The translations under genes were made by a program, and so were the position numbers. DNA of 64,000 nt from FACHB-T130 sp042747725 (GTDB taxonomy: Bacteria; Cyanobacteriota; Cyanobacteriia; Cyanobacteriales; FACHB-T130). Where the stretch lies: NCBI RefSeq assembly GCF_042747725.1, contig NZ_JBHZGO010000082.1, positions 83,160 to 147,159 of the forward strand, in the 5' to 3' direction. The notes beneath the pieces are model-generated. The model ran no database searches. It saw only the letters and a list, made by a program, of their open reading frames with translations, and was not told the origin of the DNA. This document shows positions 53,046 through 61,959 of this stretch, piece by piece (positions within the stretch are counted from its first letter, which is position 1; each line of letters begins with the position of its first letter).

Positions 53046-53411
53046 ATGGAACGTCTCATCAAAAGTGGAGTTGGCTGGCGCATCGGCTGGAACCCTAACA
53101 CGGCTGAATATAAAGGGTTAGTCGGTGGGGATGATTGGGCGATGGAGCTGACGGAGGCGGAGTTAAATGACTTTTGTCGCTTGCTGGCGCAATTGGCAGA
53201 AAGTATGAGACAGATTGCGGCTGAGTTGATGGATGAGGAGAAAATCGCCTGCGAAGCCGAAAGCGACTTACTTTGGATGGAAGTAGAGGGCTATCCCCAC
53301 GCTTACAGCCTTCGCTTCATTCTCCACACAGGACGGCGGGGCGAGGGTAGCTGGACTCCTGCCGCCGTGCCTGAGTTGTTGCAAGCGACTCAAATGTTAA
53401 AGGTTTTCTGA
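53046..53411 (+). CDS. DUF1818 protein
   Basis: 121 residues: SGVGWRIGWNPNTAEYKGLV, GGDDWAMELTEAELNDFCRL, ESDLLWMEVEGYPHAYSLRF and HTGRRGEGSWTPAAVPELLQ. This is the cyanobacteria-specific DUF1818 family, a small fold related to tubulin-binding Whirly-like proteins in structure databases but without known function. It stands alone between an AT-rich gap and a tRNA gene. Full length. Confidence 0.88.
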   Translation: MERLIKSGVGWRIGWNPNTAEYKGLVGGDDWAMELTEAELNDFCRLLAQLAESMRQIAAELMDEEKIACEAESDLLWMEVEGYPHAYSLRFILHTGRRGEGSWTPAAVPELLQATQMLKVF

Positions 53412-53418
53412 TTGCATC

Positions 53419-53448
53419 TTGACAGCTTTAAGAAAGCTGATATACAAT
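53419..53448 (+). promoter_or_regulatory. Promoter of tRNA-Pro
   Basis: TTGACA at 53419-53424 is a perfect -35; TATACA at 53441-53446 (16-bp spacing) or TACAAT at 53443-53448 (18 bp) serves as -10. The tRNA begins 13-15 bp further on. Confidence 0.7.
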
Positions 53449-53460
53449 ATAAGACTGTGC

Positions 53461-53534
53461 CGGGGTGTAGCGCAGGTTGGTAGCGCGCAGCTTTGGGGTA
53501 GCTGAGGTCGTGGGTTCGAATCCCGCCACTCCGA
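53461..53534 (+). tRNA. tRNA-Pro (anticodon GGG)
   Basis: A 74-base cloverleaf: acceptor CGGGGTG pairs with CACTCCG (one G-T pair), D-arm GCGC/GCGC, anticodon stem CAGCT/AGCTG with loop TTGGGGT giving anticodon GGG at positions 34-36, T-arm GTGGG/CCCGC with TTCGAAT loop, discriminator A. CCA is not encoded, as usual in cyanobacteria. GGG reads CCC/CCU proline codons. Confidence 0.95.
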
Positions 53535-53669
53535 TTAGTCCGGCAGAATCAGTAAGTTTAAAGAGGCGAGAATCCCTACGGGGATCAAATCGCTCATCGT
53601 TGTCATAGACGGTAATGGCTTAGGGTGTAGATAGCCTGTATCGCTATTATTGTTGCGGAGCGATCGCTT

Positions 53670-55550
53670 ATGCTCAGGCATCTAATACCCATTCACTTTT
53701 TTAAAGCAACACATTCCATCCTCCCTTGCCCGCCTTATCAAGGGGGATGGAAGGGATCTGGGGCAATTTATTGGCGCAACGGTATAACCAGCCGCTCTCT
53801 GCTGACAGCAGCTATTTTTCTGGTTCTGACATCGCTTACCCTAATAATTGTCCTATTTACCAAGCAGCCAGTTATGACATCCCAACCCCAGCTGCTGAGC
53901 GATCCCTTTCTACAACTGCCGACCGAAACGAGCGTGCGAGTCGTGTGGTTTACTGAGTTTGCTGGTGAGCATACTGTCGCCTACGGTCAGAATCTCGCTC
54001 GCAGTGTCGTCGCCACCACCACCAAACTCAGCCGCACTCGTGAAGATAGTCAATCGCGGGTAGGAAGTCAGACTCAAGACGGTCAGATTTACCAGCAGCC
54101 AACCAATCGAGACATCTGGCGGCACGAAGCAGAGGTAGCTGGGTTAACTCCTGCTACGCGAGTTTCTTATCGCGTCACCAGCCTGCGGGAAGATGGTACG
54201 AGCGTTAGCAGTGAGGTATTCACTCTCGCCCCCACACCCACACAGGGGACATCACTGAAAATTTTGCTCACTTCCGACCACCAGCTCAAGCCGATGACAT
54301 CTGCCAATCTTCAGAAGGTCGTTGAGATCGGGCAAGTAGACGCTATCTTCTTTGTCGGTGACTTAGTAAACATTCCCGACCGTGCCTCCGAGTGGTTTGA
54401 TGATAATCGGGGGGGTGCCTTCTTTCCTTGTCTCCAAGGTCGCAGCAACTACGAACTTGAACACAACGGTGTCAAAACCGTTTATCGGGGCGGACAGATG
54501 ATTCAACACGCCCCAATGTTCGCGGCGATTGGCAATCATGAGGTGATGGGGCGCTTCTCAATGGAGAGCAGCTTAAACGACCAGTTCGATGATTCCTATC
54601 CTCTTTGGGCTGCCCAGGAAATCTATGCAAAAAAGGCAGAACAACTAAACCGTTTTGCTAACGGGTCTTTACAACAGTTAAAAGACAATTCTTTCAATAC
54701 CGATACTTACGAAGAAATTTTTACTTTACCTGAAAGCAAGGAAGGTGGAAAAAAATATTACGCTGTAACATTTGGTGATGTGCGGTTGGTGGTACTTTAC
54801 GCGACCAATGCGTGGCGTTACTGGGGGCTGGATGAGAAGACAAAGGGAAGATACCGCGAACGAGAAAAACACTTAAATAGCCCGGAAAAGTGGGGATATG
54901 GGCAGCACATCTTTGAGCCAATTGCCAAGGGTAGCGAACAATACACCTGGCTAGAAAAAGAACTGAACAGCCCGGAGTTTAAGCAAGCAAAGTATAAAGT
55001 CGTGATGTTTCATCACCCGCCACATTCACTAGGCGATAACATTGTCCCTCCTTATACCGATCCGGTGCAGATGATCGACCGAGATGCGGATGGTAATATT
55101 AATTCGGTGCGTTACAAGTACCCTAGAGAAGCCGATTACATTATCAGAGATGTGGAGCCACTGCTAGAGGCTGCTAATGTGCAGTTAGTATTTTATGGGC
55201 ACTCGCACCTGTGGAATCGCTTTGTCAGTTCTAGCGGGATGCACTTTTTAGAAACCTCGAATGTAGGCAATTCCTACGGTGCGGCGCTGGGCGAAAAGAA
55301 GCGCCCTGTACCAGAAGAGTATCAAGAGAATGATGTCGTAACGGGCGATCCGAATGGGTTGGAGGCAGTGGTACCGACAATTGCGCCGCTGATGGGTGAA
55401 GATGGGAAGCCATTGTCGTATGTGGCGAGTAATGAGATTACGGTATTTAGTATCTTCAATACCGGAACGGGTACGGTGAGCAGTTACCGTTTTGATACGC
55501 GAAAACCGGACTCAGAGGTGGTAAAGTTTGATGAATTTAAGCTGAAATAG
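53670..55550 (+). CDS. Purple-acid-phosphatase-like metallophosphoesterase
   Basis: 626 residues. The first 40 residues lie partly in a CCTTATCAAGGGGGA-type repeat and may not be translated; a transmembrane or signal segment follows (TAAIFLVLTSLTLIIVLF, about 46-63). A fibronectin-like N-terminal domain of purple acid phosphatases (about 75-185, LPTETSVRVVWFTEF) precedes the phosphatase core: LTSDHQLK (GDxH-like), FFVGDLVNIPDR (GDxxx), AAIGNHEVMG (GNHE), MFHHPPHSLGD (HHP) and YGHSHLWNRF (GHxH). It likely hydrolyses extracytoplasmic phosphate esters. The true start is uncertain; ATG 53874 would remove the anchor. Confidence 0.85.
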   Translation: MLRHLIPIHFFKATHSILPCPPYQGGWKGSGAIYWRNGITSRSLLTAAIFLVLTSLTLIIVLFTKQPVMTSQPQLLSDPFLQLPTETSVRVVWFTEFAGEHTVAYGQNLARSVVATTTKLSRTREDSQSRVGSQTQDGQIYQQPTNRDIWRHEAEVAGLTPATRVSYRVTSLREDGTSVSSEVFTLAPTPTQGTSLKILLTSDHQLKPMTSANLQKVVEIGQVDAIFFVGDLVNIPDRASEWFDDNRGGAFFPCLQGRSNYELEHNGVKTVYRGGQMIQHAPMFAAIGNHEVMGRFSMESSLNDQFDDSYPLWAAQEIYAKKAEQLNRFANGSLQQLKDNSFNTDTYEEIFTLPESKEGGKKYYAVTFGDVRLVVLYATNAWRYWGLDEKTKGRYREREKHLNSPEKWGYGQHIFEPIAKGSEQYTWLEKELNSPEFKQAKYKVVMFHHPPHSLGDNIVPPYTDPVQMIDRDADGNINSVRYKYPREADYIIRDVEPLLEAANVQLVFYGHSHLWNRFVSSSGMHFLETSNVGNSYGAALGEKKRPVPEEYQENDVVTGDPNGLEAVVPTIAPLMGEDGKPLSYVASNEITVFSIFNTGTGTVSSYRFDTRKPDSEVVKFDEFKLK

Positions 55551-55722
55551 AGGGAATTTACCTGCCAATTTATTGAGTACGCAATGAGCGCGATCGCCCA
55601 AGGATTCTAAAAAGTTGTGATTTTACCATTTTGCAAGCAAAAATTTCATAAAATCAGGTAGGCAAAAGCACATTTTACACATTAGTTATTTTTATGGCAA
55701 TCCGATTTGAGTTGTGAGTAAA

Positions 55723-55749
55723 AACGCCCGACTTTAGTCGTCGGGCGTT
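55723..55749. terminator. Terminator-like hairpin
   Basis: AACGCCCGAC (55723-55732) and GTCGGGCGTT (55740-55749) form a perfect 10-bp stem with a 7-base loop, followed by GTTTA. It shares the CGACTTTAGTCGTCGG core with the element at 15683-15698, so it may be part of that repeat rather than a dedicated terminator. Confidence 0.5.
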
Positions 55750-55755
55750 GTTTAT

Positions 55756-55813
55756 GGAGCATCGAGGCAACAGAGCCTGTGGGCGTATATTTGCTGTCAT
55801 CGGGATGCTCCCG
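55756..55813. repeat. Second copy of the GGAGCATC/GATGCTCC element
   Basis: GGAGCATC at 55756-55763 and GATGCTCC at 55804-55811 are inverted ends. Positions 55774-55813 equal the complement of 15561-15600 with one mismatch in 40. The copy is shorter than the first one and lacks the 21-bp stem. Confidence 0.75.
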
Positions 55814-55857
55814 TCGGGGATGGGAGCCTTCACGAATCATTGAAGAGATAGCACAAC

Positions 55858-56400
55858 TTAACTATCTCGAATTGAAGGAGCCGTTGCCAAAGTTTCTGCT
55901 GCTTTTTGCATCGCTTCAATATCCGAAGATGTCCAGGTACGAGCATCCTGACAATTATGAGTAACTAGCAATCCCCACAACCGAACGGAATTGAGAATTG
56001 GCACAACTAAATTAGCGCGTACCTTAATACTACGGAGGAAATCGCGGTGGCAAGGGTGAATGGGTTCTAATTCAATATCTGCGATCGCTCGTACCCTTCC
56101 TGCTTGGTACAGGGCTGCATATTCATCATTAAAACAATCATCAGCACCTGTTTCGCCGAAGATCGAGTATTCTCTAGACCTCAAAGACTCAAACGTAACC
56201 TGCCCTTTCCACTGGCGATAAAAGTAATATAAAACTACGCGATCGACTTGAAGCAAGTCTCTTAGCTCGTCGGTCGTTTTTTGAACTAAAGCATCTCGCT
56301 CGATACTATTGGCAAGGCGGTTAGCAAATTCTCGCAAACCCGGATCGCTATTCTGTATAGCAGGACTAGAGTCAGAATCTCTGTTGAAGTTACTTTGCAC
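55858..56400 (-). CDS. Single-GAF protein with DXCF cyanobacteriochrome signature
   Basis: 180 residues, one GAF domain (about 22-170) and no output domain. Key sequence: GADDCFNDEYAALYQAGRVR and then DIELEPIHPCHRDFLRSIKV. The first Cys (DDCF motif) and the second (PCH motif, the canonical bilin site followed by His) are 28 residues apart, as in DXCF cyanobacteriochromes such as PixJ. RANLVVPILNSVRLWGLLVT completes the signature. Bilin binding and blue/green photoswitching are inferred from these motifs and are unproven. It lies 133 bp downstream of, and on the same strand as, the sensor kinase, suggesting one operon, so it could act as its light-sensing partner. Confidence 0.8.
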   Translation of the reverse strand: MQSNFNRDSDSSPAIQNSDPGLREFANRLANSIERDALVQKTTDELRDLLQVDRVVLYYFYRQWKGQVTFESLRSREYSIFGETGADDCFNDEYAALYQAGRVRAIADIELEPIHPCHRDFLRSIKVRANLVVPILNSVRLWGLLVTHNCQDARTWTSSDIEAMQKAAETLATAPSIRDS

Positions 56401-56533
56401 GGGAAGACAAGTTCGACTGAGTTATGACAATTTAATATAACATCAACTCTAAAAGCTAAGAGATTGATTCAAAAAGCGATCGCTCTTGGGTTTTTCGGGT
56501 CGTGCGATCTCTTATACAGCAGAAATTTACAGT

Positions 56534-59500
56534 TTATACTTCTTGATTCACCAGTAATTGACTTTTTTGTTGCTGAATCGGAATCTCAATTAACAACTCT
56601 GCGCCCTGTCCTGGTGCTGAAATACACTTCAGTTGACCCTTATGCTTATCTACAATTTGGTAGCTAATTGACATCCCCAAACCTGTCCCCGAACCGACAG
56701 GTTTAGTCGTAAAGAACGGATCGAATAACCGACTGCTTACTTCCTCCGTCATTCCTGGGCCATTGTCAGCAATCTGAATCCTGACTTGATTGGGTTTCAC
56801 AGTAGAAGTCCGAATCCAAATCGTCGGAAATTCTTTGGGGTTCATAGTTGATGCTTCATTGCCGTCAACTGCGAACCGCGAAGCCTGAACTGCTTCGAGG
56901 GCATCAATTGCATTGGTCAAAATATTCATAAATACCTGGTTGATCTGTCCTGCATAGCATTCAACTTGGGGTAGATTGCCGTATTCTTTGACAAGCTGAA
57001 TACCGGAACGATCCGGTTTGGCTTTCAGACGGTTTTGCAGGATCAGCAGCGTGCTATCGATGCCTTCATGAATATCGACAGTTTTCATCTCTGCCTCATC
57101 GAGACGAGAGAAGTTTCGTAAACTCAAGACTATTTCGCGGATGCGGTCAGCTCCTACCTTCATGGAAGATAGTATTTTAGGCAAGTCTTCAAGTAGGAAA
57201 ACCAGGTCGATTTCTTCCGTCTGAGCTTGAATGGCGGCGGGTGGCTGGGGATAGTGTTCCTGGTAGAGATGAAGTAGGTTCAGCAGACTGAGCGTGTATG
57301 CAGTGGCGTAGGAGAGATTGCCGTAGATGAAGTTAACGGGGTTGTTAATTTCGTGGGCAACCCCCGCAACCAACTGCCCTAAAGAGGACATTTTTTCACT
57401 TTGAATCAGTTGAGCTTGGGCTTGCTTAAGTTCGCGCAAAGCGTGTTCAAGCTCAGCGGCTTTAGTTTGGGCAGTGCTAGCGGCATCGAGCTGCTGATTG
57501 TAAAGTTCAGCTTGGTTAATGGCGATCGCTAGCTGGTTGACAACCGCTGAGAGTAATTCCACCTCGCTGTCCGTCCAAGATTGCACTTGGCTGCGGCGAT
57601 GACAAGCCAAGGCACCCAGTTCGCCACTCGGCGTCTGTATTGGCAGCGCCAGCGCCGACTGAGTGCCTGCAACGAGTAACGTTTGCTGAATCACCAGATC
57701 GTCCGTACTTTGCACTTCATCCATGCGGAACATTTCCAAATTCAGCATTTTTTCCTCAAACTTCGGAAAAAATCCCGCCGGATAGAAGCCAAGCCAACTC
57801 GCTTCGGTGGAAGTTCTCGCTTCCTTGACGATCTCCCAGCCGGGGGATAAGGGATCGGGGCGATACCAAGCGAAGGTGCATAACTCAATCCCCATCCGGC
57901 TTTGGATCGCCCCGACGGCAGTTTCCAGAATCGTATCCAGATCGAGGGTGTTCCGGATCTGGTTGGCTAGACGGTTGAGCAGTTCTTCTTGTTGGGCAAG
58001 TTGTCTAAATCGAGTTTCCGATAGTTGCAGAGCGACTTCAGCCTGCTTGCGTTCGGTGATGTCGGTGGAAATGCCGCAAATTGCATAAGGCATACCATTC
58101 TCGTCGTAAAGCGGAAACTTCATCGAAATGTAGGTGTGTAAGCTGTCGTCTTGAGGAATCACTTCCTCACTTTCTAAAGGAATCCCTGCCGCAAGTACCT
58201 TTTGATCGTTAGCTTGCATTGCCTCAGCGATTTTATAAGGCAAGAAATCGTAGTCTGTCTTCCCTTTGAGTGCCTCTGCATCCACGTTGAGCAAATTGGC
58301 ACACTTGCGGTTCATCAAAATATTTCGACCTTGAATATCCTTGACGTAGATAGCGGCTGGGGAGTAATCCAGAATGGCTTGAAGCCGCTGTTCGCTCTCC
58401 CGCAGTGCGACTTCAGCTTGTTTGGCACTCGTGATGTTCCTGGCGGTGCCCGTGGTGCCGAGGATGTTTCCGGCGTCGTCCTTAGATGCGATCGCGTTGA
58501 AGCTCATCTGGATCGGCGTTCCATCTTTACGCAGATGCACCGTCTCGTATTGGAAATACGGCTCACCCTCCAGCAGGCGCAGATGTATCTGCCAGTTCTT
58601 CTCCACTTGTTCCGGTGGCTGGAAATCGCTGAACAAACGCCCCATCATTTCTTCGGGGTTGTACCCATGCATTTCTTTGACAGCAGAGTTCACAAATGTA
58701 AATCGCCCCTCTCTATCCACCGACCAAATCAAATCCTGAGAAGTCTCGACTAAATGGCGGTATCTTTTCTCACTCGCCTTCAGCGCCGCCTCTGTCTCTG
58801 CCCGGTAGGCGATCTCGCTTTGCAATTGCCCAATGGCAGCCCTTAATTCGCGGGTACGCTCCTCAACGCGGATTTCCAGCTCTTCTTTGGCTTTCTTGAG
58901 CGCTTCCTCTGCCTGTTTGCGCTGGGTAATTTCCCGTGCTACGCCAATTAAACCGATGACGTTCCCTTTGGGGTCGCGGTAGACGCTTTTTGTGGAAAGA
59001 ACCGTCCGCGTAATCCCTCTGGTGAGTATCGTTTCCTCGACAATTTGAGTCACGCCCGTCGTCATGATTTGGCGGTCAGTCTCCATGACTGGATGTGCCA
59101 AGTCTGGTGGTAGTAACTCCGTGTCATCCTTGCCGATAATTTTCCCTTCCGGTCTGCCAAAGACAGTAGCACCTGCCGAGTTGATCATCAAATAGCGACC
59201 CTGAATATCCTTTACATAGATAGCATCGGGGGTGCCTTCAATCACTGTACACACGAGGCTGTAGCTGAATTCCAGTTCTTCTTTGGCTTTTTTCGTAGTT
59301 TCCTCCGTTCGCTTGCGCTGGGTGATGTCCGTGTGCGATCCCGCCATCCGAATCGCTTTACCATTGCCATCTCGCAGCGCTGCTCCCCGCGCTAAAATCC
59401 ACCGATAGGAGCCATCTTTGTGCTGCAAGCGATGCTCTAATTCGTAATCAGAAGCTTGGCTATTTAAATAAGCTTGGACGGTAGCGATCGCGCGATCGCG

Positions 59501-60514
59501 CTCATTGGGATGCAGTCGTTTTTCCCACTCTTCAATCTGATTGGACAACTCATGCTCCTCATAGCCAAGCATACTCTTCCAACGAGGCGAAAAATATATC
59601 TCATTGGTTGCTAAATCCCAATCCCACAACCCATCTTTAGAACCTTGAACTGCTAAATCAAACCGTTCTCGGCTCTTACGCAACTCTTCTTCAGCAGCTT
59701 TGCGATCGGTGATATCTTCAAAAGTGCCAAGGATGCCTACTACGTTTCCTTCAGCATCATGAAGTGGAACCTTGTTAGTGTCCAGCCATGATTGTTTACC
59801 ATCCGCCTTGAGAGCAGATTCGAGGATGTGATACTCAGGTGTATCCGTTTGCATAATCCTTGTGTCGCAGGCGCGGAAGAATTCGGTTTCCTCCTGCTTC
59901 CAGGGCAAGTCATAGTCTGTTTTGCCAACAATCTCCTCTGGATTATCAAAGCCAGATACTTGTGCAAAGTTACGATTGCAACCTAGGTAGACAAAATTTC
60001 TATCTTTCCAAAAGATAAATTGTGGGATGTTGTCCATGACTAGCTGAAGCATTTGTGGCGATTTCCTTAAATGCTCCTCAACGTGCCTGCGCTCAATAAT
60101 TTCCGTTTCCAGGTGACGGTTAGCTATCTCCAATTGCGCTGGGCTAGGCAACGCTAGGGCTTTGGGAATTAGTGGCACTAAGCTAGCTGCTGTATAGACT
60201 GATATTCCAGCAGTTAGAGCTTTCATAAAACCAGCTACCCAATAAATCGGATGCCAAAGCGTCCACACTTCTATTAAATGAGTTGTGCCACAGGAAATAA
60301 TAAAGGTTCCAAATAATAGAAATATCCCTGCGTAGGGTAAATCTTGTCGCTTTTGGACGAAGTAGAAGAGCGTTATGGGAATAGAGTAATAAGCAAGAGC
60401 GATTAGCACATCCGATGTGATATGCAGCCCTACCAACTCTGGCTTCCACAAGTAACAATGTCCGTGTGGAATAAAAGAGTCTGAACCCAAAAAAATCTGC
60501 AAAAGTTGCAGCAT
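56534..60514 (-). CDS. Sensor histidine kinase with ethylene-binding, PAS and GAF domains
   Basis: 1326 residues. The first 120 form three transmembrane helices like the plant ETR1 ethylene-binding domain: TSDVLIALAYYSIP and FIISCGTTHLIEVWTLW. Five PAS domains follow (about 155-270, 275-400, 410-530, 580-700, 705-830, each ending in a DIT(D/Q/E)RK-like linker), one with the coiled coil EERTRELRAAIGQLQ after it. A GAF domain (about 830-1010) without the bilin Cys-His comes next, then the kinase core: H-box VAGVAHEINNPVNFIYGN, N-box MNILTNAIDAL, G1 ADNGPGMT and G2 GTGLGMSIS. No receiver domain is fused. The nearest known relative by architecture is the cyanobacterial ethylene receptor type (SynEtr1). 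Confidence 0.93.
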   Translation of the reverse strand: MLQLLQIFLGSDSFIPHGHCYLWKPELVGLHITSDVLIALAYYSIPITLFYFVQKRQDLPYAGIFLLFGTFIISCGTTHLIEVWTLWHPIYWVAGFMKALTAGISVYTAASLVPLIPKALALPSPAQLEIANRHLETEIIERRHVEEHLRKSPQMLQLVMDNIPQFIFWKDRNFVYLGCNRNFAQVSGFDNPEEIVGKTDYDLPWKQEETEFFRACDTRIMQTDTPEYHILESALKADGKQSWLDTNKVPLHDAEGNVVGILGTFEDITDRKAAEEELRKSRERFDLAVQGSKDGLWDWDLATNEIYFSPRWKSMLGYEEHELSNQIEEWEKRLHPNERDRAIATVQAYLNSQASDYELEHRLQHKDGSYRWILARGAALRDGNGKAIRMAGSHTDITQRKRTEETTKKAKEELEFSYSLVCTVIEGTPDAIYVKDIQGRYLMINSAGATVFGRPEGKIIGKDDTELLPPDLAHPVMETDRQIMTTGVTQIVEETILTRGITRTVLSTKSVYRDPKGNVIGLIGVAREITQRKQAEEALKKAKEELEIRVEERTRELRAAIGQLQSEIAYRAETEAALKASEKRYRHLVETSQDLIWSVDREGRFTFVNSAVKEMHGYNPEEMMGRLFSDFQPPEQVEKNWQIHLRLLEGEPYFQYETVHLRKDGTPIQMSFNAIASKDDAGNILGTTGTARNITSAKQAEVALRESEQRLQAILDYSPAAIYVKDIQGRNILMNRKCANLLNVDAEALKGKTDYDFLPYKIAEAMQANDQKVLAAGIPLESEEVIPQDDSLHTYISMKFPLYDENGMPYAICGISTDITERKQAEVALQLSETRFRQLAQQEELLNRLANQIRNTLDLDTILETAVGAIQSRMGIELCTFAWYRPDPLSPGWEIVKEARTSTEASWLGFYPAGFFPKFEEKMLNLEMFRMDEVQSTDDLVIQQTLLVAGTQSALALPIQTPSGELGALACHRRSQVQSWTDSEVELLSAVVNQLAIAINQAELYNQQLDAASTAQTKAAELEHALRELKQAQAQLIQSEKMSSLGQLVAGVAHEINNPVNFIYGNLSYATAYTLSLLNLLHLYQEHYPQPPAAIQAQTEEIDLVFLLEDLPKILSSMKVGADRIREIVLSLRNFSRLDEAEMKTVDIHEGIDSTLLILQNRLKAKPDRSGIQLVKEYGNLPQVECYAGQINQVFMNILTNAIDALEAVQASRFAVDGNEASTMNPKEFPTIWIRTSTVKPNQVRIQIADNGPGMTEEVSSRLFDPFFTTKPVGSGTGLGMSISYQIVDKHKGQLKCISAPGQGAELLIEIPIQQQKSQLLVNQEV

Positions 60515-61206
60515 AATGCTCCTACTACGTGTTCCTACTTCCTGCCAAGGATGGGAAATTTATACAGTATAAAAAAACACAATTTAAATTCAGGCTCATT
60601 TTCTCAATCAGGGAATCTGAGAAGCCAAAATCCTACCTAGGGGATTATGTCTAGTAATTAAATTTTGTAATCCCAGCCTAGAACTACCACAACTGTAATT
60701 CTTCTAGAAAACACACTCTTATTCGCATAGCGATTTCCGTGATATTACCTACTCCACTTGAAAAAGATTTTAATATTAAACTATTGATAGATGTTGTTAC
60801 TTGATGGTTGTGTTAAGTGAGGTTTCTGGCGTCAGGTTAGAAAATCTATAAATTAAATGGGAGTTCATTTGTCAAGAGAGCGATCGCTGAAAATCATCCA
60901 GAAAATCATCTACAAAATGCTCAATCGGAGTAGCTGCGGCGCTAACACACTCAAAACTGGGCTTTCTTGCTATAAAAAGAAGAATCACCTTCCGATAATC
61001 GTTCTGGGAATGCTGCGAAGGAAGGATAATGATTTTTAATTCGAGAGCGATCGCTATGGCTGGAATGCAGTGAGTAGCAACCGTTCGGCACCCTGGGGTA
61101 GATTGTAAAGCTATATTGCAACTCTTGTAAAAAGATTTAGAAATCTGCCAAGCCCGTGTCAGAACCTTAACCTAGAACTTTAAAGGAATGTTGCAAGGGA
61201 AACGTC
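60515..61206. other. Divergent upstream region
   Basis: 692 bp between the kinase and a small membrane-protein gene. AT-rich near the kinase; two HIP1 sites at about 60880 and 61047. A 60-codon frame (60857-61039) overlaps a HIP1 site and resembles nothing. The kinase promoter is not obvious. Confidence 0.4.
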
Positions 61207-61518
61207 ATGGATAAAATGCAAAAGTATCGCTTCGTCTGTACTCTCTCCTTTGGCGATATCTATGGGCAAATCATTGTTTGGCTGATTGTCATATTCATTA
61301 GTCTGGCATCTGCACTAGCGCTGTGGAGTACCACTCGTCAACTTTACGCCCTAATGACTGTTGGACTCATCCTAGTGCTGTCTCTGCCCTTCTTGCTCTT
61401 TGCCTTCGTGACCACGTTGTTTAACCACATTGAGGTTTCTGCTATGGATATCGGGGACACCACTGAGACCGTCGGTGGCAGTTTACCCAACCAAAAACCT
61501 GCCCAAGTGACCAGTTGA
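61207..61518 (+). CDS. Small two-pass membrane protein
   Basis: 103 residues starting at an ATG with GCAAGGGA upstream. Two hydrophobic segments (IIVWLIVIFISLASALALW and YALMTVGLILVLSLPFLLFA) flank a short polar loop; the C-terminus (EVSAMDIGDTTETVGGSLPN) is polar. It probably spans the inner or thylakoid membrane with both ends on the same side. No family is recognised. Confidence 0.65.
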   Translation: MDKMQKYRFVCTLSFGDIYGQIIVWLIVIFISLASALALWSTTRQLYALMTVGLILVLSLPFLLFAFVTTLFNHIEVSAMDIGDTTETVGGSLPNQKPAQVTS

Positions 61519-61628
61519 AGAGTCATAAGTCCTTGGTCGGTCAGTTGCAAGAAGAAATGGCTAAGTGTTCAACGGACAAGTAAGGTTCCACAGCCGTGCT
61601 AGCCTACTGGCGTGGCACACTTAAAATA

Positions 61629-61730
61629 GTGCATCTGCTAGTAGGTTGGGTTGAGGTACGAAACCCAACACTCTCTAGAGAGAGAAATTTGGGTTTCCCT
61701 CCGTTCAACCCAAGCTACAAGCAGATGCAC
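61629..61730. repeat. Imperfect inverted repeat of the GTTGGGTT family
   Basis: GTGCATCTGCTAGTAGGTTG (61629-61648) and its near complement ending at 61730 enclose a 50-bp core with further GTTGGGTT/AACCCAAC units. About 25 of the outer bases pair. It belongs to the same dispersed family as the units near 33490-33780, 36350 and 52780. Confidence 0.6.
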
Positions 61731-61775
61731 TTGCATTCTTCTGTGTCACGCCACTAACAACTGACAACTAACAAA

Positions 61776-61872
61776 TTCAGGACTTACGCAAAGCTTATAC
61801 ATATAGCGTTTTTTCGGGTTCAATCCCCCTGGGAAAAGCCCTCAGATGTGGTGATGTGGCGTAAGTCCTGAA
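61776..61872. mobile_element. 97-bp MITE-like element with 14-bp terminal inverted repeats
   Basis: TTCAGGACTTACGC at 61776-61789 is exactly inverted as GCGTAAGTCCTGAA at 61859-61872. The interior has no coding capacity. Short elements with AGGACTTACGC ends are a familiar non-autonomous repeat class in cyanobacteria. No clear target duplication was seen. Confidence 0.6.
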
Positions 61873-61882
61873 ATTTATGAAG

Positions 61883-61913
61883 AACTTCCCCGCTTTGTGG
61901 TGGGGAAGTTTTT
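61883..61913 (+). terminator. Terminator hairpin upstream of sdhA
   Basis: AACTTCCCC (61883-61891) pairs with GGGGAAGTT (61902-61910) over a 10-base loop, followed by a run of T at 61909-61913. It ends 47 bp before sdhA and could terminate the transcript of the small membrane gene or act as an attenuator for sdhA. Confidence 0.7.
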
Positions 61914-61959
61914 AATTGCGTCAGCATGAATATAAGAATTCCAAAGATCGGATCTAAAG

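Larger units (their letters stand above)
55551..55857. other. Non-coding region with two palindromic elements
   Basis: Contains HIP1 at about 55590 and the hairpin and repeat listed separately (55723-55749 and 55756-55813). No gene is seen. Confidence 0.5.

Noticed and set aside
60857..61039. A 60-codon frame upstream of the small membrane protein
   Set aside because: Overlaps a HIP1 site, unlike any known protein, no conserved features.
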